This document shows positions 24,750 through 35,289 of a DNA stretch of 64,000 nucleotides, piece after piece; position 1 is the first letter of the stretch, and each line of letters begins with the position of its first letter. A program made the translations under genes and the position numbers. The stretch covers positions 23,531 through 87,530 of the forward strand of contig CANNIA010000014.1 in NCBI GenBank assembly GCA_947504705.1, given 5' to 3'. This DNA is from Paracoccaceae bacterium. Its GTDB lineage: Bacteria > Pseudomonadota > Alphaproteobacteria > Rhodobacterales > Rhodobacteraceae. The notes under the pieces were generated by a model, which made no database searches, was not told where the DNA came from, and worked only from the letters and a program-made list of their open reading frames with translations.

Positions 24750-26044
24750 CCGACCTTACCCCGCGCGAGATCGTCTCGGAACTCGACCGCTATATCATCG
24801 GCCAGACCGACGCCAAACGTGCTGTTGCCGTCGCCCTGCGCAACCGCTGGCGCCGGAAACGCCTTGGCGACGATCTGCGGGATGAGGTTTACCCCAAGAA
24901 CATCCTGATGATCGGCCCCACCGGCGTCGGCAAAACCGAAATATCCCGCCGTCTGGCCAAGCTTGCCAAGGCCCCCTTCCTCAAGGTCGAAGCCACCAAA
25001 TTCACCGAAGTCGGCTATGTCGGCCGTGATGTCGACAGCATCATCCGTGACCTGGTGGATGTGGCGATCAACGACATTCGCACCGCCATGCGGGAAGAGG
25101 TGAAATCCCGCGCCCAGCGCGCCGCCGAAGACCGGGTGATCGAGGCGCTGGCTGGCAAGGACGCCCGCGACCAAACCCGCGAGATGTTCCGCGCCAAACT
25201 CAAACGCGGCGAACTTGACGACACCTTGATCGAGATCGACGTGGCCGACGCCGCCCCCACCATGCCGATGGGCTTTGGCATGCCGGGGATGGAGGTGCAG
25301 ATGGGCGGGCTGCAAGACCTGTTCAAGGCTTTCGGCGGGCGATCAACACGCAAGCGGCTCAGCGTTTCGCAAAGCTATGAAATTCTGATCGGGCAAGAGG
25401 CCGACAAGCTTCTGGATGACGAAGCCGTCCGCACTGCCGCCTTGGAGGCCGTGCAGGAAAACGGTATCGTCTTCCTCGATGAAATCGACAAAATCTGCGC
25501 CCGCGCCGATGCACGCGGGGCCGATGTCTCCCGCGAAGGCGTGCAGCGCGACCTGCTGCCGCTGATCGAGGGCACCACTGTCAGCACCAAACACGGCCCG
25601 GTCAAAACCGACCATATCCTCTTTATCGCCTCCGGAGCCTTCCACATCGCCAAACCCTCGGACCTTCTGCCGGAACTCCAAGGCCGCCTGCCGATCCGCG
25701 TCGAGCTCCAGCCTCTGACCGAAGGCGATTTCGTCCGCATCCTGACGGAGACCGACAACGCACTGACCCGCCAGTACACGGCCCTGATGGGCACCGAAGC
25801 GGTCACCGTCACGTTTACGAAAGACGGCATCGACGCCCTCGCCCGCATAGCCGCCGAAGTGAACCGCGCTGTCGAAAACATCGGCGCCCGTCGGCTTTAC
25901 ACGGTGATGGAACGTGTCTTCGAAGAGCTCAGCTTCAACGCCCCCGATCGCGCAGGCCATTCTGTCACCGTGGACGCCGGTTTTGTTGAGGCCAACATCG
26001 GCGCCCTCTCCCGCTCCGCCGACCTCTCGCGGTATGTGTTGTGA
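24746..26044 (+). CDS. hslU: HslU ATPase subunit of HslUV protease
   Basis: HslU is the AAA+ unfoldase that feeds HslV. The 432-residue protein begins [20 protein letters not shown], the universal HslU start. It has Walker A GPTGVGKT (57-64), a [14 protein letters not shown] pore-loop segment, Walker B near [10 protein letters not shown], and a C-terminal SRYVL that inserts into HslV to activate it. The ATG at 24746 is coupled to the DUF2157 stop. A minor stop-start overlap indicates a single heat-shock transcript. Confidence 0.97.
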   Translation: MTDLTPREIVSELDRYIIGQTDAKRAVAVALRNRWRRKRLGDDLRDEVYPKNILMIGPTGVGKTEISRRLAKLAKAPFLKVEATKFTEVGYVGRDVDSIIRDLVDVAINDIRTAMREEVKSRAQRAAEDRVIEALAGKDARDQTREMFRAKLKRGELDDTLIEIDVADAAPTMPMGFGMPGMEVQMGGLQDLFKAFGGRSTRKRLSVSQSYEILIGQEADKLLDDEAVRTAALEAVQENGIVFLDEIDKICARADARGADVSREGVQRDLLPLIEGTTVSTKHGPVKTDHILFIASGAFHIAKPSDLLPELQGRLPIRVELQPLTEGDFVRILTETDNALTRQYTALMGTEAVTVTFTKDGIDALARIAAEVNRAVENIGARRLYTVMERVFEELSFNAPDRAGHSVTVDAGFVEANIGALSRSADLSRYVL

Positions 26045-26050
26045 TCCACC

Positions 26051-26236
26051 GTGCGGATGATGCTTGATCTGTTGATGCATCTTGTATGGGCCGTGGTTCT
26101 CGGTGCCTTGATCGAACTGCTCGACGTTTGGTTTCCGATTTGGCTTTCGATCGGGGTGTCACTTGTGATCGTGGTTCTGGTCTGCTGGTTCTTCTATCGC
26201 TTTCTTGGTTGGAAAATCTGGCGCTTGCGCCGCTAG
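26051..26236 (+). CDS. Small membrane protein after hslU
   Basis: This 61-residue protein contains two hydrophobic helices (LLMHLVWAVVLGALIELLDVW and LSIGVSLVIVVLVCWFFYRFL) and a basic end (KIWRLRR). It begins at a GTG six bases after the hslU stop, with an ATG two codons later. No family is recognised. Its position at the end of the hslV operon suggests co-transcription. A palindrome at 26252 follows. Confidence 0.5.
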   Translation: MRMMLDLLMHLVWAVVLGALIELLDVWFPIWLSIGVSLVIVVLVCWFFYRFLGWKIWRLRR

Positions 26237-26251
26237 GAGTCTTTCTTGTAG

Positions 26252-26269
26252 GTCGGGGTTAACCCCGAC
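26252..26269 (+). terminator. Perfect 18-bp palindrome after the hslU unit
   Basis: GTCGGGGTTAACCCCGAC is perfectly self-complementary with no loop, located 16 bases after the small membrane gene. It may end transcription or bind a regulator. The rest of the 26237-26751 gap (515 bases) shows no gene; two similar CACAGGTAAC copies lie around 26497 and 26572. Confidence 0.45.
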
Positions 26270-26751
26270 TCCTCCCCACAACATGAACCCTTCCCCACCC
26301 CCAGCGTTCACCTGTTCCCAAATATCCTCGGGGGGAAGCCCTTGGTCTTGGAAAGAGCAAGGGCGTGGGGGGCGAAGCGCCCCCATCCCCAAGGAGGAGG
26401 CGAAGCCCGACGACGAGACAAAAGATTTGCGCCCGGCGGGGCGCTCAATTCGAAAACCGTTCGAACCCGTGAACCCTTAAGAAATCCCGAACGCCCACAG
26501 GTAACTCCTTGATAATTCAACGCTCGTAAAGCCTGCCCACCGTGGACACCCTCTCGCTTGTCCCCGTCAATCACAGGTAACCCCTACACGCCCGACCCCC
26601 TACTCGTGAAGATGCCGCGGTTTCATGATCAACTGGTTGAAACTGCCCAAGCTTTATCCGGTTCTGCCCAAGTCTCGCCAAACATCTGTGGTCTCTGCCC
26701 GGCTTGTCAGGTATCGATACCTCTGTAACCATCAAGCACTCCGGAAATGCC

Positions 26752-27009
26752 ATGTCGACCTCTATGCAGGAAATCAAGGAAGAGATCTTCAAGTTCGTAT
26801 GTGACGACGCCGCGCTGGATCGTGGTGATATTGAGGAGGACACGTTGCTTTTTTCCGGTGGCTACATCGACAGCATCACAGTGACGGGGCTGATTTCGCT
26901 GGTTGAAAAACTGACCGGAACTCTTGTGCCGCAGTCCGAGGTGACGTTGGATAACTTCGATTCAGTTGCTAGGCTCACCGCCTACGCATCCCGCCGCATC
27001 AATCAGTAG
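26752..27009 (+). CDS. Stand-alone acyl carrier protein
   Basis: The 85-residue protein has the acyl-carrier four-helix pattern with the phosphopantetheine attachment motif DSI (Ser41, in GGYIDSITVTGLI) and an acidic helix 2. It carries acyl or aminoacyl groups as a thioester. It is not the housekeeping ACP (whose motif is DSLDTVE). The start at 26752 is favoured; ATG at 26764 is possible. It precedes a GSCFA/TPR protein by 18 bases and faces a DltA-like adenylation gene, suggesting a dedicated carrier. Base composition is lower in GC than the neighbourhood. Confidence 0.8.
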   Translation: MSTSMQEIKEEIFKFVCDDAALDRGDIEEDTLLFSGGYIDSITVTGLISLVEKLTGTLVPQSEVTLDNFDSVARLTAYASRRINQ

Positions 27010-27027
27010 CACGCATCCGCACACACC

Positions 27028-28929
27028 ATGGGTAAAACAGTCTATACACCGTCGGAAATCCTGCAGAAAGTCGCGAGCAATCCTCTTCGGCGCTACCCCG
27101 GCGTTGCCGTCGGACAGGACCGGTTGCTGCCCTATGCGCGCCCGCAGATCTCGACTTCGCTCAGCGCGCCTGAGAGCGGGGCTTTCTTTGTTGCTGGCAA
27201 CTGCTTTGCGCGCGGCATGGAAAAGGCCCTGCGTCGGGCTGATCGCACAGTTCTTTCCAGCCCAACCGATCTTGACCTGCCGGGCGATGCCAAACAGCAG
27301 TTCAACCGGTTCAACATCTTCAATCTCGATGTGAACTATAATGAATTTCGTTGGGCATTGACCCCGAACGACCACAACATCGATGACGCCCTGATTGATG
27401 TGGACGGCTTGGCGGTGGACATGCAGATTCACACCACCTTTGCCCATGATCCGGAAACGGCGCGGCACTATCGGCGGGTCTTCAACAGCTCTTATCAGCC
27501 GGTCGTCGACGCAGATGTCATCATCCTTTCGCCGCTTGGGATCGAGCAGTGGTACGATGCCGAAAAGGATCTCTATCTCAACGCCATGCCAACGCAGCGG
27601 ATGACGGATCTCTATCCCGACCGCTTCGAATTCCACCGGCTTGGGCTTTCCGAGGTAACAGCTTCGATTGAACGCTGCTGTCTTTTCCTGCAAGAGCATT
27701 CAAATCGGAGCCCCGTAATCCTGCTCGCCCCTGCACCTGTCTGGCAGTCCATGGTTCATACTGATGGGGATTCGATGATTGACCAGTTCTACAGCAAGTC
27801 CGTGCAACGGCTTGCCTGTGAGGCTGTCGCCGATAGTCTGGACAGGGTCGAATATGTTCCCTCGATTGAGATGGGTCTGCTGAGTGACTTTCGCTTTGGC
27901 TATACCCCCGCTTCGCCGAACCACAACAGCCAGTCCCCCTCAGACCGGCTGATTGCCGAGGTGCTTTTGAAGTATGAAGGCCCCAGCGTTAGCCAGCGTC
28001 AGATCCACGCGCTTGGTCATTGCTCGGCTTTGTTGACAGCCGAAGACTATGACGCCGCCGTCCGCATTGGTCAGCAGGCCTATGAGGCAGGCGTCCCGGT
28101 CAACTCCGAGCTTGATCTCTACTTGTCCCAGGCCCTGATCCGATCTGGCGACAAAGCGGCCGGGATGCGTCTTTTGATCGAGAATATCCCACAATATCCC
28201 GAGGATGACGAGAACAGGGCTCATCGTTTTGAGTACGCGTGCAATCTTGCCCGTGGCGCCGGCACACCAGAAGATTTGGTCAAGCTGCAACTGATCGCAG
28301 AGCGGTTTGGTCTCCGTTATGAGCCTATCGAACTTAGTGCTTCCGCTGCGCGGACAAAGTCCGGCACCACAAGCAAGGCCGAAGAACATTTGGCGCCGCT
28401 TTGGTTGGCGTTGAGACAAGACCGGGCCGATTTCGCCTTGGGCGGGTGCTACGCCTTGGAAAAGGACACTCTGGAGTGGGGCGCGGCAGATCGGGAAAGA
28501 TTTGAGACCGTCTTTACCCAAGCGTTGCAGCGCACTGGTCAGAAAGAGGTGGCCATCTCCAGGCTGATCGCGGCGCTGGACGGGGGGACGGTATCCAGCA
28601 CGCTCTTCCAGTTGGCGGTAAATCTGACACGGTCGCACAGCACGAAAGACCGGGTAGAATCGCTTCAACGTTTGGCCTTGCGCGACAATTACAGTGCTGA
28701 GGTCGTGACGGTCTTGAATGGTCTTGCAGGCGCCTTCCGCGGCGACCGGGACAGCGCTGCTTCTGCAGCAGTAACGCCGGTCGCTCTTGAACCGGAGGCT
28801 CCGGCCGAAGTAGCGCAAATTGCTGCCGAGCAGGAAGATGGGGTTGAAGAAGAGCCGCCGACGCCGATTAGAAAAAGGGGGCCGCTGCGTCAACTTTTGC
28901 GACTCGGCTTAGCAACCCGTCCGACATAG
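27028..28929 (+). CDS. GSCFA-domain protein with C-terminal TPR region
   Basis: Residues about 50-310 resemble the GSCFA domain: FFVAGNCFARGMEKAL (the GSCFA motif reads GNCFA), QFNRFNIFNLDVNYNEFRWAL, DADVIILSPLGIEQWYDAEKDLYLNAMP, APAPVWQSM, and PNHNSQSPS (297-305). GSCFA proteins are uncharacterised relatives of SGNH hydrolases/acyltransferases, often with polysaccharide genes. Residues about 320-580 are alpha-helical repeats of TPR type, followed by a Glu/Pro-rich tail. The motif's usual serine is replaced by asparagine. It is coupled to the ACP and convergent with the adenylation gene. The family call is from motif pattern, not a search. Confidence 0.65.
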   Translation: MGKTVYTPSEILQKVASNPLRRYPGVAVGQDRLLPYARPQISTSLSAPESGAFFVAGNCFARGMEKALRRADRTVLSSPTDLDLPGDAKQQFNRFNIFNLDVNYNEFRWALTPNDHNIDDALIDVDGLAVDMQIHTTFAHDPETARHYRRVFNSSYQPVVDADVIILSPLGIEQWYDAEKDLYLNAMPTQRMTDLYPDRFEFHRLGLSEVTASIERCCLFLQEHSNRSPVILLAPAPVWQSMVHTDGDSMIDQFYSKSVQRLACEAVADSLDRVEYVPSIEMGLLSDFRFGYTPASPNHNSQSPSDRLIAEVLLKYEGPSVSQRQIHALGHCSALLTAEDYDAAVRIGQQAYEAGVPVNSELDLYLSQALIRSGDKAAGMRLLIENIPQYPEDDENRAHRFEYACNLARGAGTPEDLVKLQLIAERFGLRYEPIELSASAARTKSGTTSKAEEHLAPLWLALRQDRADFALGGCYALEKDTLEWGAADRERFETVFTQALQRTGQKEVAISRLIAALDGGTVSSTLFQLAVNLTRSHSTKDRVESLQRLALRDNYSAEVVTVLNGLAGAFRGDRDSAASAAVTPVALEPEAPAEVAQIAAEQEDGVEEEPPTPIRKRGPLRQLLRLGLATRPT

Positions 28930-29036
28930 TCGTGTAGCCGATCACTTTATGGCAGAGTGCCTGAGCAATCGCGGCCTTTCTATCAATTTGGCGGGTGCGT
29001 AGTAGCCCTTGCTTGGCGATAGTTCACGCCGACCAT

Positions 29037-30563
29037 TCAGGGACGAGCAGCGTCCATGGTTTTCTTCAAGACCTTTCGATCAATCTTGCCGTTCACAGAC
29101 AATGGCATGTGATCGATTTCAACAATCTGTCTTGGGACCATGTAGCTTGGAAGCAGCTTTCGGCATGCTTTGCGGATGTCGGTGGCCGTTGCCTTGGGGG
29201 CGACGACAAAGGCAACGATGCCTTCGGCGTGTCCGTCTGCCGTGATCGGCCAAGCAATTGCTGCCACTTCAGCGCTGCCAGAAGCGCGTGCGACAGCCGC
29301 GTCAATCTCATGCAGTTCGATCCGGTATCCATTGACTTTGACCTGATCGTCAATCCGACTGACGAAGACCGCGCCAAAGTCTTCGGACCTGCGCCCGATG
29401 TCACCAGTGCGATAATAGGCGACGCCATCCGCGCCGGTGAAGAACTTCTGGACGTTCAGCTCTGGGGCGTTGATATAGCCTTTCGACACCTGCGAGCCGC
29501 CCAGAATGATCTCGCCCTCAAGCTCACCTTCCGGCGCATCGATGCGGCAAATCTGCTCCCCCATGGCCCAGCCAAGCGGAACGATGGGCAAGCTCCTGAT
29601 CGCGTCGAAATCCTTGATCTCATAGGCGGTCAGCGCGACGGTCGCTTCCGTCGGGCCATAAAGGTTGATCAGCCGCATGTTCGGCGCGGCCTTTGCAAAG
29701 GCGGCGGCAAGACGGGTTGGCAGCGGTTCGCCACAGAAGACCGAAACCCGGATCGACGGCAAACTTCCCGGTGCAAGATGCCCCAGCTTTTCGCAAAAGG
29801 CCAACACTGACGGCACCGAGCACCAGGCCGTGATGTCCCTTTCACGGACAAACTCGGTGACTTCCATCAGCCGGTGCTTTGGCAGAATGCACAGCTCGGC
29901 ACCGCTGGTCAGGCCAACAAAGATATCGTGCACCGACAGATCGAAATAGTGGTCGGGGAACTGAGTCAGCCGATCACTCTGTGTCACCTGAACCAGGGGG
30001 TCGATGCTGTCCAGATACGCGCAAACATTGGCCTGAGTAATGCGCACACCCTTGGGCTCTCCGGTCGAGCCCGAGGTGAAGATAAGATAGGCTGTGTCTT
30101 CGCCCGGCCCGCGCAGCGGTACTGCGTTGGCAACCTCCCCGCGTTTCAGCAGGTCCCCCTCCATGCTGAAAAGGCAGGTCTCTTCTGGCAGATGCCCAAG
30201 CAGCGCTTCGCCTTTCGCGCGGGTTTCTTCGCAACACAAGACTGCTCCCGGTTGGGCGCTCCGGCAGATTGACATCAGCCGTTCTGGTGGGAACTCCGAA
30301 TTCAACGGCACATAGGCCCGGTCCGTCAAAAGCGCGGCGACGATCCCGATAAAGGACTCAAGGCTTCTTGGCAGCAAAAGTGCTACCGGTAACCCGGGGG
30401 CAACCAATGCGTTGATGCAGTCGCCCAATTTTCTGGCCAGCGCATGCAATTCGCCATGCGTCGCGGTGGCTCCATCGTCCCAGATGGCGGGGCGGTCGCC
30501 GAATTTCTGCCCAACGGCGCGGATTCGAGTGGCAAGGCTACCGGGGTTTGGAACGCTGATCAT
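29037..30563 (-). CDS. Stand-alone amino-acid/acyl adenylation enzyme (DltA-like)
   Basis: The 508-residue protein has the full adenylation-domain set: LIFTSGSTGEPKGV (160-173), NLYGPTEATV (300-309), YYRTGDIG (383-390), the hinge IDDQVKVNGYRIELHEID, and the catalytic lysine in NGKIDRK (Lys493). The YFDLSVHDIFVGL motif (207-218) and length match D-alanine-poly(phosphoribitol) ligase (DltA)-like enzymes, which load an amino acid onto a carrier protein. The adjacent carrier (26752-27009) is the likely partner. No DltB-like membrane acyltransferase is seen. Substrate unknown. Confidence 0.85.
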   Translation of the reverse strand: MISVPNPGSLATRIRAVGQKFGDRPAIWDDGATATHGELHALARKLGDCINALVAPGLPVALLLPRSLESFIGIVAALLTDRAYVPLNSEFPPERLMSICRSAQPGAVLCCEETRAKGEALLGHLPEETCLFSMEGDLLKRGEVANAVPLRGPGEDTAYLIFTSGSTGEPKGVRITQANVCAYLDSIDPLVQVTQSDRLTQFPDHYFDLSVHDIFVGLTSGAELCILPKHRLMEVTEFVRERDITAWCSVPSVLAFCEKLGHLAPGSLPSIRVSVFCGEPLPTRLAAAFAKAAPNMRLINLYGPTEATVALTAYEIKDFDAIRSLPIVPLGWAMGEQICRIDAPEGELEGEIILGGSQVSKGYINAPELNVQKFFTGADGVAYYRTGDIGRRSEDFGAVFVSRIDDQVKVNGYRIELHEIDAAVARASGSAEVAAIAWPITADGHAEGIVAFVVAPKATATDIRKACRKLLPSYMVPRQIVEIDHMPLSVNGKIDRKVLKKTMDAARP

Positions 30564-30828
30564 GATCTGCCATTGTCTTTTGGTGGGTCTTCTTTCGCGG
30601 GTTGATCCCGACCTTCGTCTTGAACCGGCTGCAATTTCAGATCAAGCACCTTCCGCTTCTGGCTGGGCCGGGCTGCCAGTTTTCGATGGCTACTGCTGCT
30701 CGGGGGAGGCATTGTTCTGCATTCCGTTGCATCAATAGCTTGAGGGCCGCCAACGCCGCGCTGCCTTCATCCCCCTTTCTCCGCCGGGCGCAGACTTGTA
30801 GGCTCGACCAAGATCAAGGGGAACCGTA

Positions 30829-33450
30829 GTGACCGAAGACGCCGTAACGCCGATGATGGCGCAATATCTGGAGATCAAGGCCCAGAACCCCGGCGCGCTC
30901 CTCTTTTATAGGATGGGTGATTTTTACGAGATGTTCTTCGATGACGCCGTCGCAGCCGCGGCCGCGCTGGACATCGCCCTCACCAAGCGCGGCTTTCATC
31001 TGGGAAGCCCCATCGCCATGTGCGGCGTCCCAGTTCATGCCGCCGAAGGCTACCTCCTGACCCTGATCCGCAAAGGCTTCCGCGTTGCCATTGCCGAACA
31101 GATGGAAGACCCCGCCGAGGCCAAGAAACGGGGGTACAAGTCGGTCGTGAAACGCGACGTCGTCCGCCTTGTCACCCCCGGCACGCTGACCGAGGATTCC
31201 CTCCTCGAAGCCCGCCGCCACAATTTCCTTGCCGCCTTCGCCGAGGTTCGCGATCAGGCCGCCATCGCCTGGGCCGACATCTCGACCGGCGAGTTCCGGG
31301 TTATGCCCTCCTCGCTCACCCGTCTTTCCCCCGACCTCGCCCGGATCGCCCCTCGCGAGCTTTTGCTGAACGAAGCCCGCGAGCGAGCGATTTCCGACAG
31401 CCTTGTCGACGGCACTGCGATCACCCCGCTTTCACGGGGCAGCTTTGATTCAGCTAGTGCCGAGAAACGCTTGTGTGAAACTTTCGGTGTCGCTTCGCTG
31501 GACGCTTTCGGAACCTTCGACCGGGCCGAAGTCTCAGCTATGGGCGCGCTGCTTGATTACCTCCACCTCACCCAGCGTGGCCGCCTGCCTTTCCTGCGCC
31601 CCCCGGTGCGGGAAGCCTTGGGCGGCACCATGCAGATCGATGCCGCGACCCGGCGAAACCTTGAGCTGACGCAGGCCCTCTCCGGGGGCCGCGAGGGTTC
31701 GCTCCTCTCAGCCATTGACCGCACTGTCACCGCAGGAGGCGCGCGGCTTTTGGATCGGCGGCTTTCAGCGCCGTCGCTTGACCTTGGCGTGATCCAGCGA
31801 CGGCAGGAAGCCCTGCGCTATCTGGTCGAAACCCCGACTCTCCGCAACCGTCTGCGTGAGGCCCTGCACCGGGTGCCCGACATCGATCGCGCCCTTTCCC
31901 GCCTTGCGCTGGACCGTGATGGCCCGCGCGACATGGCAGCGATCCGGGCGGGGTTGGAACAGGCGGTCGAGATTGCCCGGCTTTTGACCGAGGCTCCGCC
32001 GCTTCTGTCCAACGCTGCCGTCGCTTTGGTCGGGCATGACACGCTTGTCGGCCTGCTTGACCGGGCGCTGGTTGCCGAACCGCCACTCCTGACCCGCGAC
32101 GGGGGGTTCATCGCGCCGGGATATGACCCTGAACTCGACGATACCCGCGCCCTGCGGGACGAGGGCCGGGGGGTTATTGCCAGGATGCAGGCGGAATATG
32201 TCGACAAGACCGGCGTCCAAAGCCTGAAGATCAAGCATAACAACGTCTTGGGCTATTTCATCGAAACCACGACCACGCACGAAGACCGGATGCGGGCGAT
32301 GCCCGAGTTGTTCATCCACCGCCAGACAACCGCCGGTCAGGTTCGGTTCACGACCCTTGCCCTGACTGATCTGGAAACCCGGATTCTGAACTCCGCCAAC
32401 CACGCGCTAGAGATCGAGAAGCGCCACTATGTCGCGCTGAAGGCCGAGATTCTTGCAGCCTCCGCCCCAATCGCCCAGGCGGCGCGGGCCTTGGCCGAGG
32501 TCGACCTTGCCGCCGGTTTCGCCGATCTTTCGGCGGATGCGGGTTGGTGCGAGCCGGAAGTTGACGACAGCCGGGCCTTCCAGATTGTGGGCGGACGGCA
32601 CCCGGTGGTGGAGTGGGCGCTTAGGCGGCAAGGGGCCGGGCGCTTCGTTGCGAATGATTGCTCGCTGACGGATGCTGAAACCCCGGCGATCTGGTTGCTG
32701 ACCGGGCCAAACATGGCAGGGAAATCCACCTTTCTGCGGCAGAACGCGCTGATCGCCCTGCTGGCGCAGGCGGGGAGCCATGTTCCGGCGACTTCTGCCC
32801 GGATCGGGCTGGTCAGCCAGTTGTTCAGCCGGGTCGGAGCTTCGGACGATCTGGCGCGGGGGCGGTCGACATTCATGGTCGAGATGGTGGAAACCGCCGC
32901 CATCCTGAACCAGGCCGACGACCGGGCGCTGGTGATCCTGGACGAGATCGGGCGCGGGACGGCGACTTATGACGGGCTGTCCATCGCCTGGGCCACGCTG
33001 GAACACCTGCATGAGATGAACCGCTGCCGGGCGCTGTTTGCGACCCACTATCATGAGATGACCGCACTGGCTGGGAAGCTGCCGGGCGTATCGAACGCGA
33101 CGGTGGCGGTGAAGGAGTGGGAAGGTGAGGTCATCTTCCTCCACGAAGTCCGCGCGGGGGCGGCTGATCGGAGTTATGGGGTGCAGGTGGCGCGGCTGGC
33201 GGGGTTACCTGCCAGCGTGATCGAGCGAGCCAAGGTGGTGCTGGAAGCCTTGGAGAAGGGCGACCGGGAGGGGGGCAAGCAGGCGACCCTGATCGACGAT
33301 CTGCCGTTGTTCAGGGCCGCGCCGGTTCAGGCAGTGAAGGTGGCTGCGAAGGAGTTGGCACTGGAGGTGCGGTTGAGGGGGGTTCACCCGGACGAGCTGA
33401 CCCCGATCGAGGCGCTGCGGCTGGTCTATGAGATCAAAGCGTTGATTTGA
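30829..33450 (+). CDS. mutS: DNA mismatch repair protein MutS
   Basis: MutS finds mispairs and starts strand-specific repair. The 873-residue protein begins with a GTG and has the MutS1 domain with the mismatch-reading Phe/Glu motif ([14 protein letters not shown]), the connector and clamp domains, Walker [11 protein letters not shown] (625-634), Walker [12 protein letters not shown], and the [16 protein letters not shown] signature. Length fits the family. Upstream is a 265-base region divergent from the adenylation gene. Confidence 0.97.
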   Translation: MTEDAVTPMMAQYLEIKAQNPGALLFYRMGDFYEMFFDDAVAAAAALDIALTKRGFHLGSPIAMCGVPVHAAEGYLLTLIRKGFRVAIAEQMEDPAEAKKRGYKSVVKRDVVRLVTPGTLTEDSLLEARRHNFLAAFAEVRDQAAIAWADISTGEFRVMPSSLTRLSPDLARIAPRELLLNEARERAISDSLVDGTAITPLSRGSFDSASAEKRLCETFGVASLDAFGTFDRAEVSAMGALLDYLHLTQRGRLPFLRPPVREALGGTMQIDAATRRNLELTQALSGGREGSLLSAIDRTVTAGGARLLDRRLSAPSLDLGVIQRRQEALRYLVETPTLRNRLREALHRVPDIDRALSRLALDRDGPRDMAAIRAGLEQAVEIARLLTEAPPLLSNAAVALVGHDTLVGLLDRALVAEPPLLTRDGGFIAPGYDPELDDTRALRDEGRGVIARMQAEYVDKTGVQSLKIKHNNVLGYFIETTTTHEDRMRAMPELFIHRQTTAGQVRFTTLALTDLETRILNSANHALEIEKRHYVALKAEILAASAPIAQAARALAEVDLAAGFADLSADAGWCEPEVDDSRAFQIVGGRHPVVEWALRRQGAGRFVANDCSLTDAETPAIWLLTGPNMAGKSTFLRQNALIALLAQAGSHVPATSARIGLVSQLFSRVGASDDLARGRSTFMVEMVETAAILNQADDRALVILDEIGRGTATYDGLSIAWATLEHLHEMNRCRALFATHYHEMTALAGKLPGVSNATVAVKEWEGEVIFLHEVRAGAADRSYGVQVARLAGLPASVIERAKVVLEALEKGDREGGKQATLIDDLPLFRAAPVQAVKVAAKELALEVRLRGVHPDELTPIEALRLVYEIKALI

Positions 33451-33457
33451 GGGGTTG

Positions 33458-33485
33458 GTAGGGTGGGCAATATTGCCCACCCTAC
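33458..33485. terminator. 28-bp perfect palindrome, bidirectional terminator
   Basis: GTAGGGTGGGCAAT is followed directly by its exact complement. It lies in the 135-base gap between convergent mutS and grpE. It shares the GGGTGGGCAAT core with the hairpin at 3137-3159, which is also between convergent genes, pointing to a repeat family with a terminator or structural role. Confidence 0.6.
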
Positions 33486-33585
33486 GATCTTGTCCACGGT
33501 GAGCGGATTCGCAATACCGTGATCTTTCAATTGCTTACGCGTGGGCGTTAGGTGAACGTTAAGCTTGTTTACGTCCGCCCCCAAC

Positions 33586-34113
33586 TCAGCCTTGGGTATT
33601 CGACGACACCCCAACCTGCGCGGGGCGCAGGAGGCGGTCGTAGAGCAGGAAGCCTTCGGTCATCACCTGAATGATCTGGCCGGCTTTGGTGCCAGGAAGT
33701 GCGGCTTCGAACATTGCCTGATGGTTCTGCGGATCGAACATGTCGCCCACAGCCGGGGTGATCGTGGTCATCCCGTGTTTGGCCATGACATTGGTCAGCT
33801 CGCGCAGCGTCAGTTCGACGCCATCGACCAGCGCGGTTGAGCTTTGGCGGCTTTCGTCGGGAATGGACTGCAGGGCGCGGCTTAGGTTGTCGTAGACCGG
33901 CAGAAGGTCGCGCGCCAAACGCGTGCTGCCGTACATCTCGGCCTCGCGGCGGTCACGGTCGGCGCGCTTGCGTGAGTTTTCGGCGTCGGCCAGCGCGCGC
34001 ATGAACTTGTCGCGCATCTCGTCGCGCTCGGCCCGCGTGGCCTCAAGCTCACCCATCAGAACTTCAGTTTCGTTCAGCTCCACCTCGGGCAAAGCTGCTT
34101 CTTCCTGCGACAT
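33586..34113 (-). CDS. grpE: Nucleotide exchange factor GrpE
   Basis: GrpE releases ADP from DnaK. The 175-residue protein starts MSQEEAALPEVELNE, has a long coiled-coil (ELEATRAERDEMRDKFMRALADAENSRKRADRD), then the beta domain with the GMTTITPAVGDMFDPQNHQAMFE motif and GYLLYDRLLRPAQV-like end (reads GFLLYDRLLRPAQVGVS). The start is chosen at 34113 because the family begins with a short acidic head. It follows hrcA by 19 bases on the same strand. Confidence 0.95.
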   Translation of the reverse strand: MSQEEAALPEVELNETEVLMGELEATRAERDEMRDKFMRALADAENSRKRADRDRREAEMYGSTRLARDLLPVYDNLSRALQSIPDESRQSSTALVDGVELTLRELTNVMAKHGMTTITPAVGDMFDPQNHQAMFEAALPGTKAGQIIQVMTEGFLLYDRLLRPAQVGVSSNTQG

Positions 34114-34132
34114 TGTCACTTCCTCATTCAAC

Positions 34133-35203
34133 TCAGCCCTTGCCCCTTTCCGAGACAAGGCGGCCCACCAGCTGGGCGGTGTAGTCCACAATTGGAACGA
34201 TCCGGCCATAGTTCAGCCGAGTCGGACCGATGACACCCACCGCGCCGATGATTTTCCGGTCAGCGTTCATATAGGGAGAAACCACCAGACTTGAACCGGA
34301 AAGTGAGAAAAGCTTGTTCTCGGAACCGATAAAAATGCGCACACCGTCGCCTGCCTCGGTCAGGTTCAGGAATTCGGCGATGTCACGCTTGCGTTCAAGG
34401 TCATCGAACAGCACGCGAATGCGGTCGATGTCGAGTTGATCCGTGGCCTCGCCGATCAGATTGGCGCGGCCGCGCACGATCAGGCGTTCGGAGGCTTCGC
34501 CCGCATTTTCCCAAAGGGCAAGGCCGCTTTCAACCATGGCACGAGCGAGCGAGTCGATTTCCTGACGGCGGTGGGCGATTTCGCTGACGATGTTGTGGCG
34601 GAGTTCCGAAAGGGTGCGGCCTTCGGCGAGCGCGTTCAAGAAATTCGCCGCCTCACGCATCGAAGACGGGGTTTGCCCCGGGGGCGGGGTGAAGACGCGG
34701 TTTTCGACCTGACCATCGGCGAAGACCAACACGACCAGGGCGCGGTCCGCAGCAAGACTTACGAATTCGATATGCCGAATTGCAGCTTCACGTTTGGGGG
34801 CAAGCACAACGCTGGCGCCGCGCGTGATGAAGGAAAGGGCAGCGCCGACCTCATCCAGAAGGGTCGTCACGTCCTGATCATTGGTGCCTTGCGTGGCGTC
34901 GATCCGTTCCTGATCTTCGGGGGCGACGGTCCCGATCTCTAGCAGGCTATCGACGAACATGCGCAGTCCAGCTTGCGTGGGAACGCGGCCCGCCGAGATA
35001 TGCGGGCTGTCAAGAAGGCCGAGGTATTCCAGATCCTGCATGACGTTCCGCACAGTCGCGGCCGAAAGCTTTTCCGACAGGCTGCGCGTCAGGGTACGCG
35101 AGCCCACAGGTTCGCCTGAGGTGAGATAGCCTTCGACGACGCGGCGAAAGACTTCGCGCGTGCGGTCGGTCATGTCCGAAAGGATGGGCTGATGGCCGGT
35201 CAT
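34133..35203 (-). CDS. hrcA: Heat-inducible transcription repressor HrcA
   Basis: HrcA represses chaperonin genes at CIRCE elements when GroEL is free. The 356-residue protein has the N-terminal winged helix ([41 protein letters not shown]) followed by [15 protein letters not shown] and the C-terminal [23 protein letters not shown], all diagnostic. The start at 35203 ([19 protein letters not shown]) fits family length. No CIRCE sequence (GCACTC-N9-GAGTGC) is seen in the 86-base gap to rph. Confidence 0.95.
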   Translation of the reverse strand: MTGHQPILSDMTDRTREVFRRVVEGYLTSGEPVGSRTLTRSLSEKLSAATVRNVMQDLEYLGLLDSPHISAGRVPTQAGLRMFVDSLLEIGTVAPEDQERIDATQGTNDQDVTTLLDEVGAALSFITRGASVVLAPKREAAIRHIEFVSLAADRALVVLVFADGQVENRVFTPPPGQTPSSMREAANFLNALAEGRTLSELRHNIVSEIAHRRQEIDSLARAMVESGLALWENAGEASERLIVRGRANLIGEATDQLDIDRIRVLFDDLERKRDIAEFLNLTEAGDGVRIFIGSENKLFSLSGSSLVVSPYMNADRKIIGAVGVIGPTRLNYGRIVPIVDYTAQLVGRLVSERGKG

Positions 35204-35289
35204 GGGTTCAACAATCAGGGTCCTTAATCGGGGTTGCATCCGGGCATCTTGGTTGCATATGTGGCCGCAATCCAGTGAAAGGCACCAAA

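Noticed and set aside
35204..35289. CIRCE element before hrcA
   Set aside because: No GCACTC-N9-GAGTGC or near match is present; the gap holds only a repeated GGTTGCAT.
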